A DNA stretch of 64,000 bases, taken from positions 1 through 64,000 of the forward strand of contig JAJYYR010000001.1 of NCBI GenBank assembly GCA_021800805.1, read 5' to 3'. The first letter of the stretch is position 1, and every line of letters begins with the position of its first letter. Under the pieces are notes generated by a model. It was not told where the DNA came from, did no database searches, and saw nothing but the letters and a program-made list of their open reading frames with translations. Shown here piece by piece: positions 17,234 through 26,801 of the stretch. Source of the DNA: a bacterium. GTDB lineage: Bacteria > SZUA-79 > Acidulodesulfobacterales > Acidulodesulfobacteraceae. A program made the translations under genes and the position numbers.

Positions 17234-18121
17234 TTAAGCAGTTTTTTTCTGCGAAAAAGTTTTTATATAATACAACACCTGCCATATCTGGGCGGGTTTT
17301 AACGTAGTAGCCCATTCCGGCATTGATGTATGCGGAACTCCCCCGGCTATCTCTTTATAAATATCTTTATCCGTCGTGCCGTATTTTTTTATCCATTTGC
17401 CCGATGTAAAATTCCATGGGCGAGGTTTTAAGCTTGCGGCCGCAGGGCCGTTGCCGGCGCCTTTTATTCCATGGCAACCCTCACAATTTGCGTTGTAAAT
17501 TCTCATACCTTCCTGAACAGCCTGAGGCGTATTGGGAACAACGGCCGAAACGACACTGGCCCGGGCAGCTTCATATTGCCAGTAGCTCTTGTATCCGGTT
17601 CCTTCGGCTACGTCGGTGCCCAATGTCTGAAGATACGCTACAAGTTCTACCGCTCTTTTCGTCGGCTTTGCGGCGCTTCCGTTAAACAGCCACGGGTAAG
17701 CCTGCATTATCGTTCCCGGAGAAACCGAGTTTGGGTCGTATAAATGAGCATACTGCCAGTCGCTTGTGTGCTTTCCGCCTTCGTCCGATAAATCGGGACC
17801 GATTCTTCTTTTACCCATAAGCATAGGCAGTTGATAGTTATAAGTTCCCGCTTGGGCAACTGGACCGTAATACTGTTTTTCTCCGGAAACCGGTCTTACG
17901 AATTGAGAATGACAGACCCAACATCCTTCGTGAATATAGACTAATCTTCCTTCAGCCGCCAATCCTGTAATTTTATTGACGGGTTCAAACTTTCCTTTTA
18001 AGTTTATTATCGTATGAGTGCTTTGTTTAGGCTGAAGCCACGGAATAATACCGACTACGACAAAGCCTAAAAGGAAAAATCCGAAGCCGGCTATCAATAT
18101 AACATTACCACTCCTTTTCAT
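17234..18121 (-). CDS. ccoO: CcoO fused to a CcoP-like cytochrome c domain
   Basis: Heme-c subunit of the cbb3 oxidase. 295 residues: an N-terminal helix, the CcoO domain with EGCWVCH (Cys67, Cys70, His71) and Met139 in the SPGTIMQAYPWL segment, then a second mono-heme domain with CEGCH (Cys213, Cys216, His217) and Met267 in HTSMPEW. Normal CcoO has about 200 residues and one heme; normal CcoP is a separate diheme protein. No separate ccoP is present, so this protein may do both jobs. Strong ribosome site AAGGAGAT. Confidence 0.92.
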   Translation of the reverse strand: MKRSGNVILIAGFGFFLLGFVVVGIIPWLQPKQSTHTIINLKGKFEPVNKITGLAAEGRLVYIHEGCWVCHSQFVRPVSGEKQYYGPVAQAGTYNYQLPMLMGKRRIGPDLSDEGGKHTSDWQYAHLYDPNSVSPGTIMQAYPWLFNGSAAKPTKRAVELVAYLQTLGTDVAEGTGYKSYWQYEAARASVVSAVVPNTPQAVQEGMRIYNANCEGCHGIKGAGNGPAAASLKPRPWNFTSGKWIKKYGTTDKDIYKEIAGGVPHTSMPEWATTLKPAQIWQVLYYIKTFSQKKTA

Positions 18122-18169
18122 AAATTTATCTCCTTGCTTAAATTTTTAAATTTTCAAAATGAGACTTGA

Positions 18170-19522
18170 TTAATCCGCCGATGCCGACTCTTTATTTGTT
18201 TTCCACATATTATAGAGCAAAACAAAAAAGCTCAGCACCATCATCGCTCCCGCAACCGTTCTTATAACCCAGTAAGGCTGAATATCCCATACCGTATTAA
18301 GAAACGGCACCTGCGCAATCCACAATATTCCCTGAATTAAACCGGCTGCCCATAAAACCATTGCCATAATGGAAAATCCGACAAAACCCAGCCAAAAATG
18401 CCAGTTGCCGAGTTTTTTGTCCAATTCTTTTCCGGAAATAATCGGCCACATTAAGTAGATTCCGGCAAAGATAAATAAGGAAAAGGCGCCGTAAAGAGCC
18501 ATATGGGCATGTCCCACGACCCAGTCGGTAAAATGGATGATTTTTTGCATAGACCGAAGCGACTGCATTGGTCCCTGAAAACAAGTAAGAAGATAAAATA
18601 CCGCTCCTAAAATAACGAATTTAACCGCTATATTTTCCGTCAGTTTCGTCCATTTTCCCTTCATCGTTCCGAAAAAGTTGGTAATGACGACCCAGACGGG
18701 TATAATAAGAAGCATACTGGTAACGATAGAAATAGTCTGCACCCAAGTAGGAATTGGACTATAAAGATAATGATGGGCGCCGGTAAAAGGGTATATGAAA
18801 GCTAACGCAAAAAAACCGATTATAGAAAGCTTATGCGAGTAAATCGGCTTATCGGTGCCTATAGGAAGAACGTAATATGCTATCGCCAGTCCTAAAGGCG
18901 TAACCATCATTCCGACGACGTTGTGAAAATAAAAACCGCTTAACATAGCTCCCTCTGTCCCAGTCGCCCAGTAGTAGGGAATCCAGTTTCCGATTATATA
19001 ATTAAGCGCAGACCAAACTATTCCCGCCATTAAATACCATAAACTGACGTAAAGCTGATTTTCCCGTCTAGTAAAAATAGTTCCAAAAATGTTTATGGCG
19101 TAAATAACTACCGCTACCACGACTATATAGTTAATCCATATCGGAATTTCTGCATACGGCAGTCCTTTATTGTTGCCGAGTAAAAATTCTATTACTGCCG
19201 CTACGACAATAAAATTCCATAAGAAATAAAGAATCCATGCGCCTCCGACCCAGAATAATTTCTGGCGGGTAAGTCTGGGAACATAATAATAAGAAACTCC
19301 GAAAAAACCGGTAAAAAGCCACGCAAAAGCAACTCCGTTAACGTGAACCATCTGCAGTCTCGGAAATGCAAGATACGGAATATTGTTTAAAAATGCGGGC
19401 CACCAAAATTTAATAGAAAGCAGAAATCCGACGGTCGTGGCAATGCACAACCAGATAACTGCCGTAAATAAATAAGTCTTTACAAGACCTTTGTCGACAT
19501 AACTGTCCAATGACTCTTCCAT
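18170..19522 (-). CDS. ccoN: cbb3-type cytochrome c oxidase subunit I CcoN
   Basis: Catalytic subunit that reduces oxygen with high affinity. 450 residues, about twelve helices. Ligands visible: His60 and His340 (low-spin heme b), His338 (heme b3), and His200, His250 and His251 (CuB). It is slightly short at the N-terminus against the usual ~470. First gene of the cco operon, with AAGGAG before ATG 19522 and a good promoter at 19669-19696. Confidence 0.95.
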   Translation of the reverse strand: MEESLDSYVDKGLVKTYLFTAVIWLCIATTVGFLLSIKFWWPAFLNNIPYLAFPRLQMVHVNGVAFAWLFTGFFGVSYYYVPRLTRQKLFWVGGAWILYFLWNFIVVAAVIEFLLGNNKGLPYAEIPIWINYIVVVAVVIYAINIFGTIFTRRENQLYVSLWYLMAGIVWSALNYIIGNWIPYYWATGTEGAMLSGFYFHNVVGMMVTPLGLAIAYYVLPIGTDKPIYSHKLSIIGFFALAFIYPFTGAHHYLYSPIPTWVQTISIVTSMLLIIPVWVVITNFFGTMKGKWTKLTENIAVKFVILGAVFYLLTCFQGPMQSLRSMQKIIHFTDWVVGHAHMALYGAFSLFIFAGIYLMWPIISGKELDKKLGNWHFWLGFVGFSIMAMVLWAAGLIQGILWIAQVPFLNTVWDIQPYWVIRTVAGAMMVLSFFVLLYNMWKTNKESASAD

Positions 19523-19668
19523 AAAAACTCCTTAAAGTTTAAATAAATAATTAAACTAAATAAATAATAAAAATGCGATAAACTTCTCTTTCTTCACCTC
19601 CGTATTATATAAATTTTATAACTTTGTTATATTTTTAATTTAGGATTAATCTAATCTTATTTATCATA

Positions 19669-19696
19669 TTTATATCACTTGTAAAAATTTTGTCAA
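19669..19696 (-). promoter_or_regulatory. Sigma-70 promoter of the cco operon
   Basis: On the minus strand, TTGACA (19696-19691) and TATAAA (19674-19669) are 16 bp apart. It lies between the end of polA and ccoN, with a leader of about 140 nt. Unlike the nos promoters it has a full -35 box and no GTGA-N6-TCA dyad at the matching position, so oxidase expression seems not to share that activator. Confidence 0.6.
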
Positions 19697-19718
19697 GAAA
19701 AAAATGATGAATGAATGA

Positions 19719-22382
19719 TTAATGCGCTTCCGACCAGTTTTTTGCGATGCCGATATTTACGGCGAGAGGAACTTCGGATAAGAGGTTTTGTGCGGTCATA
19801 AAAGAAATAACGATGTTTTTAATATCGTTTATGAGGCGTTCTTCGACTTCAAATATTAGTTCGTCGTGAACTTGAAGGATCATTTTTGCATATCCTTTTA
19901 TGCCGGAATTGTTTTGAAGATTTTTATGAATATTTACCATGGCAATCTTAATTATATCTGCCGCCGTTCCTTGAATAGGGGCATTAATTGCCGCCCTTTC
20001 GGAAAACGAAGCTAAATTTTTGATTTTGGAGTTAATATTTTCTATATAGCATTTTCTGCCGAAAGCAGTTCTGACGAAGCCTTCAGACCTTGCCTCCCCA
20101 ACCGTTTTTTCCATATAGTCTTTAATGGCGGGATGATTTTTAAAATATAAATCTATATAGACCCTTGCCTCTTCGGCTGAAATGCCGAGTTCTTTAGATA
20201 GACCGAAGGGGCTCATACCGTAAATTATACCAAAATTTATTACCTTTGCCTTTCTTCTCATAGCCGCGTCAACTTCGACCGGATTAACTTTAAAAATTTC
20301 CGATGCAGTTTTTGAGTGAATATCTTCATTATTTTTAAAACTTTCAATTAATGTTTTATCTCCGGAAATAGACGCCATTACTCTCAAATCGATTTGAGAG
20401 TAATCCGCCGATAATAAAAGACAGCCTTCCTTTGCAATGAAAGATTCCCGTATTTTTCCGCCTTCTACGCCGGAAACGGGAATATTTTGAAGATTCGGGC
20501 TTTGACTTGCAAGCCTGCCGGTCGAAGTGGTTATCTGGGAAAAAGACGTATGCACCCTGCCGTTTTTATCGATTTCTCTTAGAAGCACGTCCACGAATGA
20601 TGTTTTAAGTTTAACTTTGTTTCTATAAGATATAAGGCTGTCTAAAAATAAAATATAATCTTTAAATGTTTTATCATCGCTGTTTGCCGAAAGTATTTCG
20701 AACTGAGTTCTTAAGGTTTGCAAAACTTCTATATCGGTGCTGTTTTTTTTGATCCTGTTAAATTTCATCTCGTCAAACATAATTACGCCGAGCTGTTTAG
20801 GGGAATTAATATTAAATTCCCTTCCTGCGATATTATGGATAATACTTGTTAGTTTTTTGGAATCCGAGTCTAAAGAAACAGATAGGGACATAAGCGTATC
20901 TTTATCGACTTTAAAACCGGTTTTTTCCATTTCAAAAAGTACAGACGAAAGAGGCATATCGACGTCATAAAACAAGCGTTTCAAATCAGCATCCTTTTCT
21001 ATTTCTGATTTTAATATTTTATACAAAGAATAGACCGTGCAGGCATAGTTGTTTAAATTCTCCGATTTTGAGGCGGTTAGTTCGTCTATATATTCCGTTT
21101 CTATATCTTTAAAATTGTGCCGGTGTTTTATTGGATTCAAAAGATAAGAGGCAATTTTTATATCGAAATAAAGATTATTAAATTCAATTCCGCTATTTTC
21201 TAAAAATAGCTTTACGGCATTGAGTCCGCATCCTATCTTTAAAACAGAATTATCCTTCAATAAATTTATTAAAGATTTATTGTCTGCAATATCTTTCTGA
21301 TTAAACGATTCGGCACCGGCTTCTTTAGAATATATATATATTAGATTTGATTCGCTATCGAATAATTCTTTATTCTTTTCGCTGAAATCGACATAAATCG
21401 AAAGGAATTTTCCGTCTTCATTGGCACTAAGACCTACGTTTGAGTTATTCTTTATATCTCCGGGTTTAACTTCCAAATCTTTCATTAAAGAATTAAATTC
21501 AAGCTCTTTAAAAACGGAATAAAGCCCTTCCTTGTTTTTTTCTTTTAATGCAAAATCTTCGAGCGAATTAAATGTTTTATTGTCGCTTACATATTTTTCC
21601 GGATCAGGCGTAAAATATGCTTTAGTCAAATCTATATCTTTATAAAACGACGCAAGTTCTAAGCTTTTATAAGCATCTTCCTTAAAGTTTATTAAAAGTT
21701 CTTTAAGTTTCGGTTTATTAATCCCGTCCAAATTTTTATAAATGCCGTCCAAATTATGATAATCTTTAATTAGACCAAAGGCAGTTTTTTCTCCTATTCC
21801 TTTAATTCCCGGTATATTATCGGATGCATCGCCCATAAGCGCCAAAACATATCGATATTCATCCGGTTTTATCCCGTTTTCTTCTTCAAAACTTTTGTAG
21901 GTTATTGTCTTATTTTTAAGGGCATCGTATATAAAAACGTCGTCCGACAATAACTGCTTCAAATCTTTATCGCTGCTTACTATGCAGATAGATAAGGAAC
22001 TTCCCTCAAATATTTTAACTATGCGGGCGATTAAATCGTCGGCTTCATAGCCTTCAAGCTTAAATGTTTCAAATCCAAGCAGATAAGAAATATCGGTCAG
22101 ATAACCTACCTGCGAAACTAAGTCTTCCGGCATCCCTTTTCTATTGGCTTTATAGGCTTCGTAAGACTGTTTTCTGAAACTTTCTTTGGAATCGAAAAGG
22201 CAGGCGCCGTATTTTATATCTGCTTCTTTAATTAGTTTCATAAGCATTCTGGTATATCCGAGCGATGCGCCGGTAGGGTTGCCTTTGGAATTTGTAAGCG
22301 GAGGAAGGGCATAATATGCCCTGTAGAAATAGGAGCTGGAATCTATTAAAAAAAGATCGGCTTTAATGCTGCCTTTTTCCAT
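19719..22382 (-). CDS. polA: DNA polymerase I
   Basis: Repair and Okazaki-fragment polymerase. 887 residues: an N-terminal 5'-3' exonuclease with helix-hairpin-helix (GDASDNIPGIKGIGEKTA), a middle domain of the 3'-5' exonuclease type, and the polymerase with motif A LLSADYSQIDLRV, motif B RRKAKVINFGIIYG and motif C QVHDELIFE. The middle domain lacks the metal-binding acidic residues: the place of the DxE motif reads YVDFSEK, and the Yx3D motif reads YACTVYS. Proofreading is therefore probably inactive, as in several bacterial Pol I enzymes. It starts 3 nt after the RDD gene. Confidence 0.96.
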   Translation of the reverse strand: MEKGSIKADLFLIDSSSYFYRAYYALPPLTNSKGNPTGASLGYTRMLMKLIKEADIKYGACLFDSKESFRKQSYEAYKANRKGMPEDLVSQVGYLTDISYLLGFETFKLEGYEADDLIARIVKIFEGSSLSICIVSSDKDLKQLLSDDVFIYDALKNKTITYKSFEEENGIKPDEYRYVLALMGDASDNIPGIKGIGEKTAFGLIKDYHNLDGIYKNLDGINKPKLKELLINFKEDAYKSLELASFYKDIDLTKAYFTPDPEKYVSDNKTFNSLEDFALKEKNKEGLYSVFKELEFNSLMKDLEVKPGDIKNNSNVGLSANEDGKFLSIYVDFSEKNKELFDSESNLIYIYSKEAGAESFNQKDIADNKSLINLLKDNSVLKIGCGLNAVKLFLENSGIEFNNLYFDIKIASYLLNPIKHRHNFKDIETEYIDELTASKSENLNNYACTVYSLYKILKSEIEKDADLKRLFYDVDMPLSSVLFEMEKTGFKVDKDTLMSLSVSLDSDSKKLTSIIHNIAGREFNINSPKQLGVIMFDEMKFNRIKKNSTDIEVLQTLRTQFEILSANSDDKTFKDYILFLDSLISYRNKVKLKTSFVDVLLREIDKNGRVHTSFSQITTSTGRLASQSPNLQNIPVSGVEGGKIRESFIAKEGCLLLSADYSQIDLRVMASISGDKTLIESFKNNEDIHSKTASEIFKVNPVEVDAAMRRKAKVINFGIIYGMSPFGLSKELGISAEEARVYIDLYFKNHPAIKDYMEKTVGEARSEGFVRTAFGRKCYIENINSKIKNLASFSERAAINAPIQGTAADIIKIAMVNIHKNLQNNSGIKGYAKMILQVHDELIFEVEERLINDIKNIVISFMTAQNLLSEVPLAVNIGIAKNWSEAH

Positions 22383-22385
22383 CTT

Positions 22386-22811
22386 TTATTTATGTTTTCT
22401 TATATCTACATCTACAACGCGGGTAAAAGCAAATCTGTCTCCAATCCTTTCGCCTTCGGGACTTTTTATAATAAAATAAACCTCGGCGGCATATATAACG
22501 ATACCGATAACTACGAGAAGAAAATAACCGACAAACGGAATAAATGCAAACAACAAAGGAACTGCAAGAAAAGAGTTTCTTATGATTGATTCCTTAAATT
22601 CCGGTTGTTTTTCGTCAAGAACTGTTACCACCTTTAAGCCTATAATCCTTTTTCCGAGACTTGCGCCGTCAAAAAAACCGTCGGAAATTAAAATATAAAG
22701 AACTCCCGCCAAAAAACCGTAAGGATAAAACATCTCGCTTAAAAAACCGAATATAAGCAAATCTATAGCCTTTGCTATAAACCTGTGAAGAACGTTCGCT
22801 TTTTTATCCAT
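22386..22811 (-). CDS. RDD-family membrane protein
   Basis: 141 residues with three hydrophobic segments. It starts with the RDD-type pattern HRFIAKAIDLLIFG (Arg, Asp, Asp spaced), and continues with DGASLGKRIIGLKVV, the second family signature. RDD proteins are small inner-membrane proteins of mostly unknown role; some move ions. It sits between ahbD and polA and is probably co-transcribed with them. Confidence 0.85.
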   Translation of the reverse strand: MDKKANVLHRFIAKAIDLLIFGFLSEMFYPYGFLAGVLYILISDGFFDGASLGKRIIGLKVVTVLDEKQPEFKESIIRNSFLAVPLLFAFIPFVGYFLLVVIGIVIYAAEVYFIIKSPEGERIGDRFAFTRVVDVDIRKHK

Positions 22812-22818
22812 AAGTCAA

Positions 22819-23973
22819 TTATTTATTGATATTTCTTCCTCTGAGCGGTTCGTAGATGCAGTAAGGCTCTTCTTCCATATAGTCGCCTTTTTCGTAATAT
22901 GCCCTTGCCCTGCATCCTTCGCAGACCTTTTTATATTCGCAAATCCCGCATTTGCCTTTCAAAAGCCCGGTGTCCCTTAAATTAAGAAAAACCTCAGAAC
23001 CGCTCCATATTTCTTCTGCGGATTGTTTCGTAACGTCGCCCGCCTTAATAGGCAGATAACCGCACGGCTGAACGATACCTTTTCTCGAAATGAACATAAC
23101 GCCGCTTCCGGCAAGACAACCCTTAGTAACAGCATTCATACCGTGTGTTTCGGGAGTTATCGCTATTCCTTCATCCTTTGCTCTTTTGTGCATTATTCTA
23201 AAAAAATGCGGGGCGCAGGTTGCTTTAAGCTCTATTTTTCCTCTAAGTTCCATAGTTTTATCATAAAACCAAGAAAGTATATCTTCATATTTTTGTTTAT
23301 CCAACATCTGAGAATCGGCTATCTGGACTCCGCATCCTACCGGCACGAGCATAAATATATGAAGCGCTTTTATGTTGTTTTGCAGGGCTAATTCGAGTAT
23401 ATCCTTTACTTCGTTCTCGTTATGCCTTGCGATGGTCGTGTTTACCTGAACTTCTATCCCTTCTTTCTGCAAATTTTTAATACCGTTAAACGCGCTTTCG
23501 AAAGAACCTTGTATCATCCTGAACGAGTCGTGGGTTTGGGCATTAGCGCCGTCAAGGCTTATAGAAACTCTTTTAATTCCGCTTTCTTTAATGCGTTTAG
23601 CCGTTTCGACATTTACGAGCGTTCCGTTCGTCGCAAGAGCTACCCTAAGTCCTTTTCCGGTAGCATAATTGGCTATTTCAAAAATATCATCCCTGTAAAG
23701 AGGTTCGCCCCCGGTTAAAATAAGGATAGGACTGCTGAATTTGCATAATTCGTCTATTACGTTAAAGCACTTTTCCGTAGAAAGCTCGTCTTCCTGCCTT
23801 TCCGTTTGGGCTTCCGCCCTGCAATGGATACATTTTAGATTACATCTTGCGGTAAGCTCCCAGAAAACTAACCTGAGGTCGTTTTTTTTCGGCATTGCGC
23901 CGGGCATAGTATTCGGATGTCCGGCGGCTGGATGCCCCTGTCCGTGAGCAGTCGCCATAGGATTATTTTGCAT
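22819..23973 (-). CDS. ahbD: AhbD, Fe-coproporphyrin III to heme radical SAM enzyme
   Basis: Last step of the siroheme-dependent heme pathway: oxidative decarboxylation of two propionates. 384 residues: radical SAM motif CNLKCIHC (about residues 44-51), GGEP, and a C-terminal SPASM-like cluster region with CGICEYKKVCEGC. The first 30 residues are rich in His, Gly, Pro and Met (four His) and look disordered, an addition not typical of the family. Ribosome site GAGGAGAT; overlaps ahbC by 11 bp. Distinguished from AhbC mainly by C-terminal motif and order. Confidence 0.88.
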   Translation of the reverse strand: MQNNPMATAHGQGHPAAGHPNTMPGAMPKKNDLRLVFWELTARCNLKCIHCRAEAQTERQEDELSTEKCFNVIDELCKFSSPILILTGGEPLYRDDIFEIANYATGKGLRVALATNGTLVNVETAKRIKESGIKRVSISLDGANAQTHDSFRMIQGSFESAFNGIKNLQKEGIEVQVNTTIARHNENEVKDILELALQNNIKALHIFMLVPVGCGVQIADSQMLDKQKYEDILSWFYDKTMELRGKIELKATCAPHFFRIMHKRAKDEGIAITPETHGMNAVTKGCLAGSGVMFISRKGIVQPCGYLPIKAGDVTKQSAEEIWSGSEVFLNLRDTGLLKGKCGICEYKKVCEGCRARAYYEKGDYMEEEPYCIYEPLRGRNINK

Positions 23974-25153
23974 CGTATATCTCCTCGTCGGTCAGATAAC
24001 ATGCGGGATCCGGCGCCCATAAATCGTCTTCTTTCGCCTCCGACCTTACCCTGAAATTTCCGTTGCAAATTTCAAGCCATTTACAATCCTTGCACTTTCC
24101 TTTTACGTATTCTTTTTTGTTTTTAAGCTGTTTCATTAAAGGATTTGACGTATCCGTCCATATTTCGCTGAAGTTTCTTTCTTTGACGTTTCCAAAAGAA
24201 TAGTGCCTCCAGAACTGGTCGGCATAAACTTCTCCGTCCCAGCTGACGCAACCGATGCCGACTCCGGAACTATTACCTCCGTTCATTTTAAGAAGACTCA
24301 TAACGTTTGCGGCTTCTTCTTTTTTTCCCTCTTTTAAAAGTTTTAAATAAATATATGGTCCGTCGGCATGATTATCTACCGTAAGAACTTCTTTCTGATT
24401 ATCTCTCGAATAAATTTCTTTTGTAAGTTCGAGTATAGCATCTACCGTCTGCCTCGTCTCTTCATGGGATAAATCTTCTTCCATAAGCTTTGTCCCTCTT
24501 CCGGCATAAACAAGATGATAAAAGCAAACCCGGGGAATGTTTTCTTCTTCTAAAAGCTTAAAAATACCCGGAATTTCCTGAGCATTTCTTTTGTTTATAG
24601 TAAACCTCAAACCGACCTTAATCCCTGCTTCTTTGGCATAATTTATGCCGTTAATAGCTTCCTTGAAGGCTCCTTTTTTGCCCCTGAACCTGTCATGAAC
24701 GGATTCAAGACCGTCAAGGCTGATACCCACGTATGACAACCCCACTTTTTTTAATTCACGGGCAAGCTCTTTAGTTATAAGCGTTCCATTGGTCGAAATG
24801 ACCGCCCTCATACCTTTCGATTTTGCATAAAAACACAGATCGAGAAAATGGGGGTGCATTAAAGGTTCGCCTCCCGAAAAAAGCATAACGGGAGAACCAA
24901 AAGCGGATATATCGTCTATAAAAGCTTTTCCTTCTTCAAGCGTAAGCTCGTTATTATATTGAAGATTTTTAGACTGGGAATAGCAGTGGATGCAGTTTAA
25001 ATTACATGTTTTCGTCATATTCCAGACTATTACCGGCTTTTTATCCTCGGAAAATTGCAAAAGATGCGAGGGCAGCTTGCTCGACATACGCCCGTACCTA
25101 AGAGCGTCCGATGCATGAACCCCGCCGCAGTAAAGTTTTGAAATGCCTATCAT
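23963..25153 (-). CDS. ahbC: AhbC, didecarboxysiroheme deacetylase radical SAM enzyme
   Basis: Removes two acetate side chains from 12,18-didecarboxysiroheme to give Fe-coproporphyrin III. 396 residues: the N-terminal segment MIGISKLYCGG and SDALRYGR typical of AhbC, radical SAM motif CNLNCIHC (about 52-59), GGEPLMHP, and C-terminal cysteines CKDCKWLEICNG. Strong ribosome site AAGGAGAG before ATG 25153. The siroheme decarboxylase AhbAB is not in this window. Confidence 0.9.
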   Translation of the reverse strand: MIGISKLYCGGVHASDALRYGRMSSKLPSHLLQFSEDKKPVIVWNMTKTCNLNCIHCYSQSKNLQYNNELTLEEGKAFIDDISAFGSPVMLFSGGEPLMHPHFLDLCFYAKSKGMRAVISTNGTLITKELARELKKVGLSYVGISLDGLESVHDRFRGKKGAFKEAINGINYAKEAGIKVGLRFTINKRNAQEIPGIFKLLEEENIPRVCFYHLVYAGRGTKLMEEDLSHEETRQTVDAILELTKEIYSRDNQKEVLTVDNHADGPYIYLKLLKEGKKEEAANVMSLLKMNGGNSSGVGIGCVSWDGEVYADQFWRHYSFGNVKERNFSEIWTDTSNPLMKQLKNKKEYVKGKCKDCKWLEICNGNFRVRSEAKEDDLWAPDPACYLTDEEIYDAK

Positions 25154-25171
25154 TTTATATTCTCTCCTTTT

Positions 25172-26779
25172 TTATTTATTCTTTTTATTTTTATAAAAAC
25201 TCGTTATTCCGTCGACTAAAGAATCGATACTCGTTTCTTTAGATATTATATCAGATTTTATTCCAAACCCCAATGCATATTCGGCGGTCTTCTTTCCTAT
25301 ACTTGCAAACTTGACGCCGGAACTGATTACTTTTTTTAAAAGACCTTTCTTAATATCTTCTAATGCGCTTGCGAAATTTTCTACAGTTGAATAACTTGTA
25401 AAAGTAACCAAAAAAGAGGTCAAATCTAAACTATCAGGCAGTCCTATATTTTTTCCGGTTTTTTTAAGCGAGTTAAACATTTCCTGCAGGGTTTCTTTAG
25501 ATTCTTCCGGCACGATAGTTTCGTAAACGGGCAAATTTTCTAAATCGGATCCCTTAGACTCAAGAAATTCCGGAAGTTCTTTATTGATTTTTAAAGCCTG
25601 CGGAAAAAGAATTTTTTTGCCTTTAATATCGACCGATTTTAAAACATCTATTATTCCCGTCTGTGAAGGCTCGGTAGGAACGATATCGGGAACTATGCCG
25701 TATTTTTTAAGCTCCGAAGAAGAAACTTTACCTACGGAGATTATCTTCTTGCCCGAAAGCGCTCTGGCATCCATCCCTTTTGAAAAATAACGTTCAAAAA
25801 ATGCGGAAACGGCGTTTGCGCTTGTAAAAATAAGATAATCGTATTTTTTGATATTTTTTATGGCTTTATCAATTTTAACCTTGTCAATATTCACGCCGTC
25901 TTTTATTATCTTTATCAGAGGCAGGCTTATAACGAATACGCCGAGTTTGTTAAGTTTTTCCGACAACGTCCCTGCCTGTCCCTCTCCTCTCGTAACAATC
26001 ACTTTTAAGCCGCTAAGCGGTCTTTTTTCGAACCAGTTTAAGGTATTTCTTAATTTTACTACATAACCCACTATTAATATAAGAGGGCTTTTTAATCCTT
26101 TTTTTTCTACTTCACCTGCTATAGTGCTTAACGTTCCAACGGCAACCTTTTGATTTAAAGTAGTTCCTTCCTGAATAACGGCACAGGGCGTATTCTTATC
26201 TTTTCCCGCTTTAATTAAACTTTTTGTATTGGAATCTAAATTTTTAAACCCCATTAATATGACGATAGTATCTGCTCCCGCAAGTCCTTTCCAGTTAATC
26301 GTGCTTTTTTCTTTATGCTCCCCTTCATGACCGGTTATAATCGCAACGGTAGAAGCATAATCCCTGTGGGTCAACGGTATGCCCGCATAAGCCGGAACGG
26401 CAAAAGAAGAAGATATGCCGGGAATAACTTCAAAAGGTATGCCGTCTTTAAAAAGCCTTTCGGCTTCTTCGCCACCCCTTCCGAAAAGGTAGGGATCTCC
26501 GCCTTTAAGCCTTAAGACGATATTGTTATTTTTCGCTTTTTCGGAAAGAAGCTCGTTTATGGAGTATTGCGGCAGAGTATGATTTGATGATCTTTTGCCT
26601 GCATAAATTATCTCGCATCCCTCTTTTGCATAAGACAAAATCTCCTCCGAAATAAGACTGTCATATATTATTACGTCTGCTTCGCCGAGAATTTTTTTAG
26701 TCTTAAGAGTAAGTAGTTCCGGATCGCCCGGTCCTGCGCCTGCAAGATATACCCTGCCCGTTTTCTTTTTTGTCTTCAT
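25172..26779 (-). CDS. cobA-hemD: Uroporphyrinogen-III methyltransferase/synthase fusion
   Basis: Makes uroporphyrinogen III and methylates it to precorrin-2, the branch to siroheme and, here, heme. 535 residues. The N-terminal ~250 are CobA/SUMT (VYLAGAGPGDPELLTLK, LRLKGGDPYLFGRGGEE, PGISS). The rest is HemD (VIVTRGEGQAGTLSEKL, FTSANAVSAFF, FTSYSTVENF). Fusions of this type are common in Desulfobacterota and Firmicutes. It lies between hemC and ahbC, which matches the order of reactions. Confidence 0.93.
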   Translation of the reverse strand: MKTKKKTGRVYLAGAGPGDPELLTLKTKKILGEADVIIYDSLISEEILSYAKEGCEIIYAGKRSSNHTLPQYSINELLSEKAKNNNIVLRLKGGDPYLFGRGGEEAERLFKDGIPFEVIPGISSSFAVPAYAGIPLTHRDYASTVAIITGHEGEHKEKSTINWKGLAGADTIVILMGFKNLDSNTKSLIKAGKDKNTPCAVIQEGTTLNQKVAVGTLSTIAGEVEKKGLKSPLILIVGYVVKLRNTLNWFEKRPLSGLKVIVTRGEGQAGTLSEKLNKLGVFVISLPLIKIIKDGVNIDKVKIDKAIKNIKKYDYLIFTSANAVSAFFERYFSKGMDARALSGKKIISVGKVSSSELKKYGIVPDIVPTEPSQTGIIDVLKSVDIKGKKILFPQALKINKELPEFLESKGSDLENLPVYETIVPEESKETLQEMFNSLKKTGKNIGLPDSLDLTSFLVTFTSYSTVENFASALEDIKKGLLKKVISSGVKFASIGKKTAEYALGFGIKSDIISKETSIDSLVDGITSFYKNKKNK

Positions 26780-26801
26780 TGAATTTTTAATCCTTTTTTT
26801 G

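Noticed and set aside
17416..17743. Open frames on the plus strand inside ccoO
   Set aside because: Antisense shadows of a well-supported cytochrome gene; no start signal or family match.
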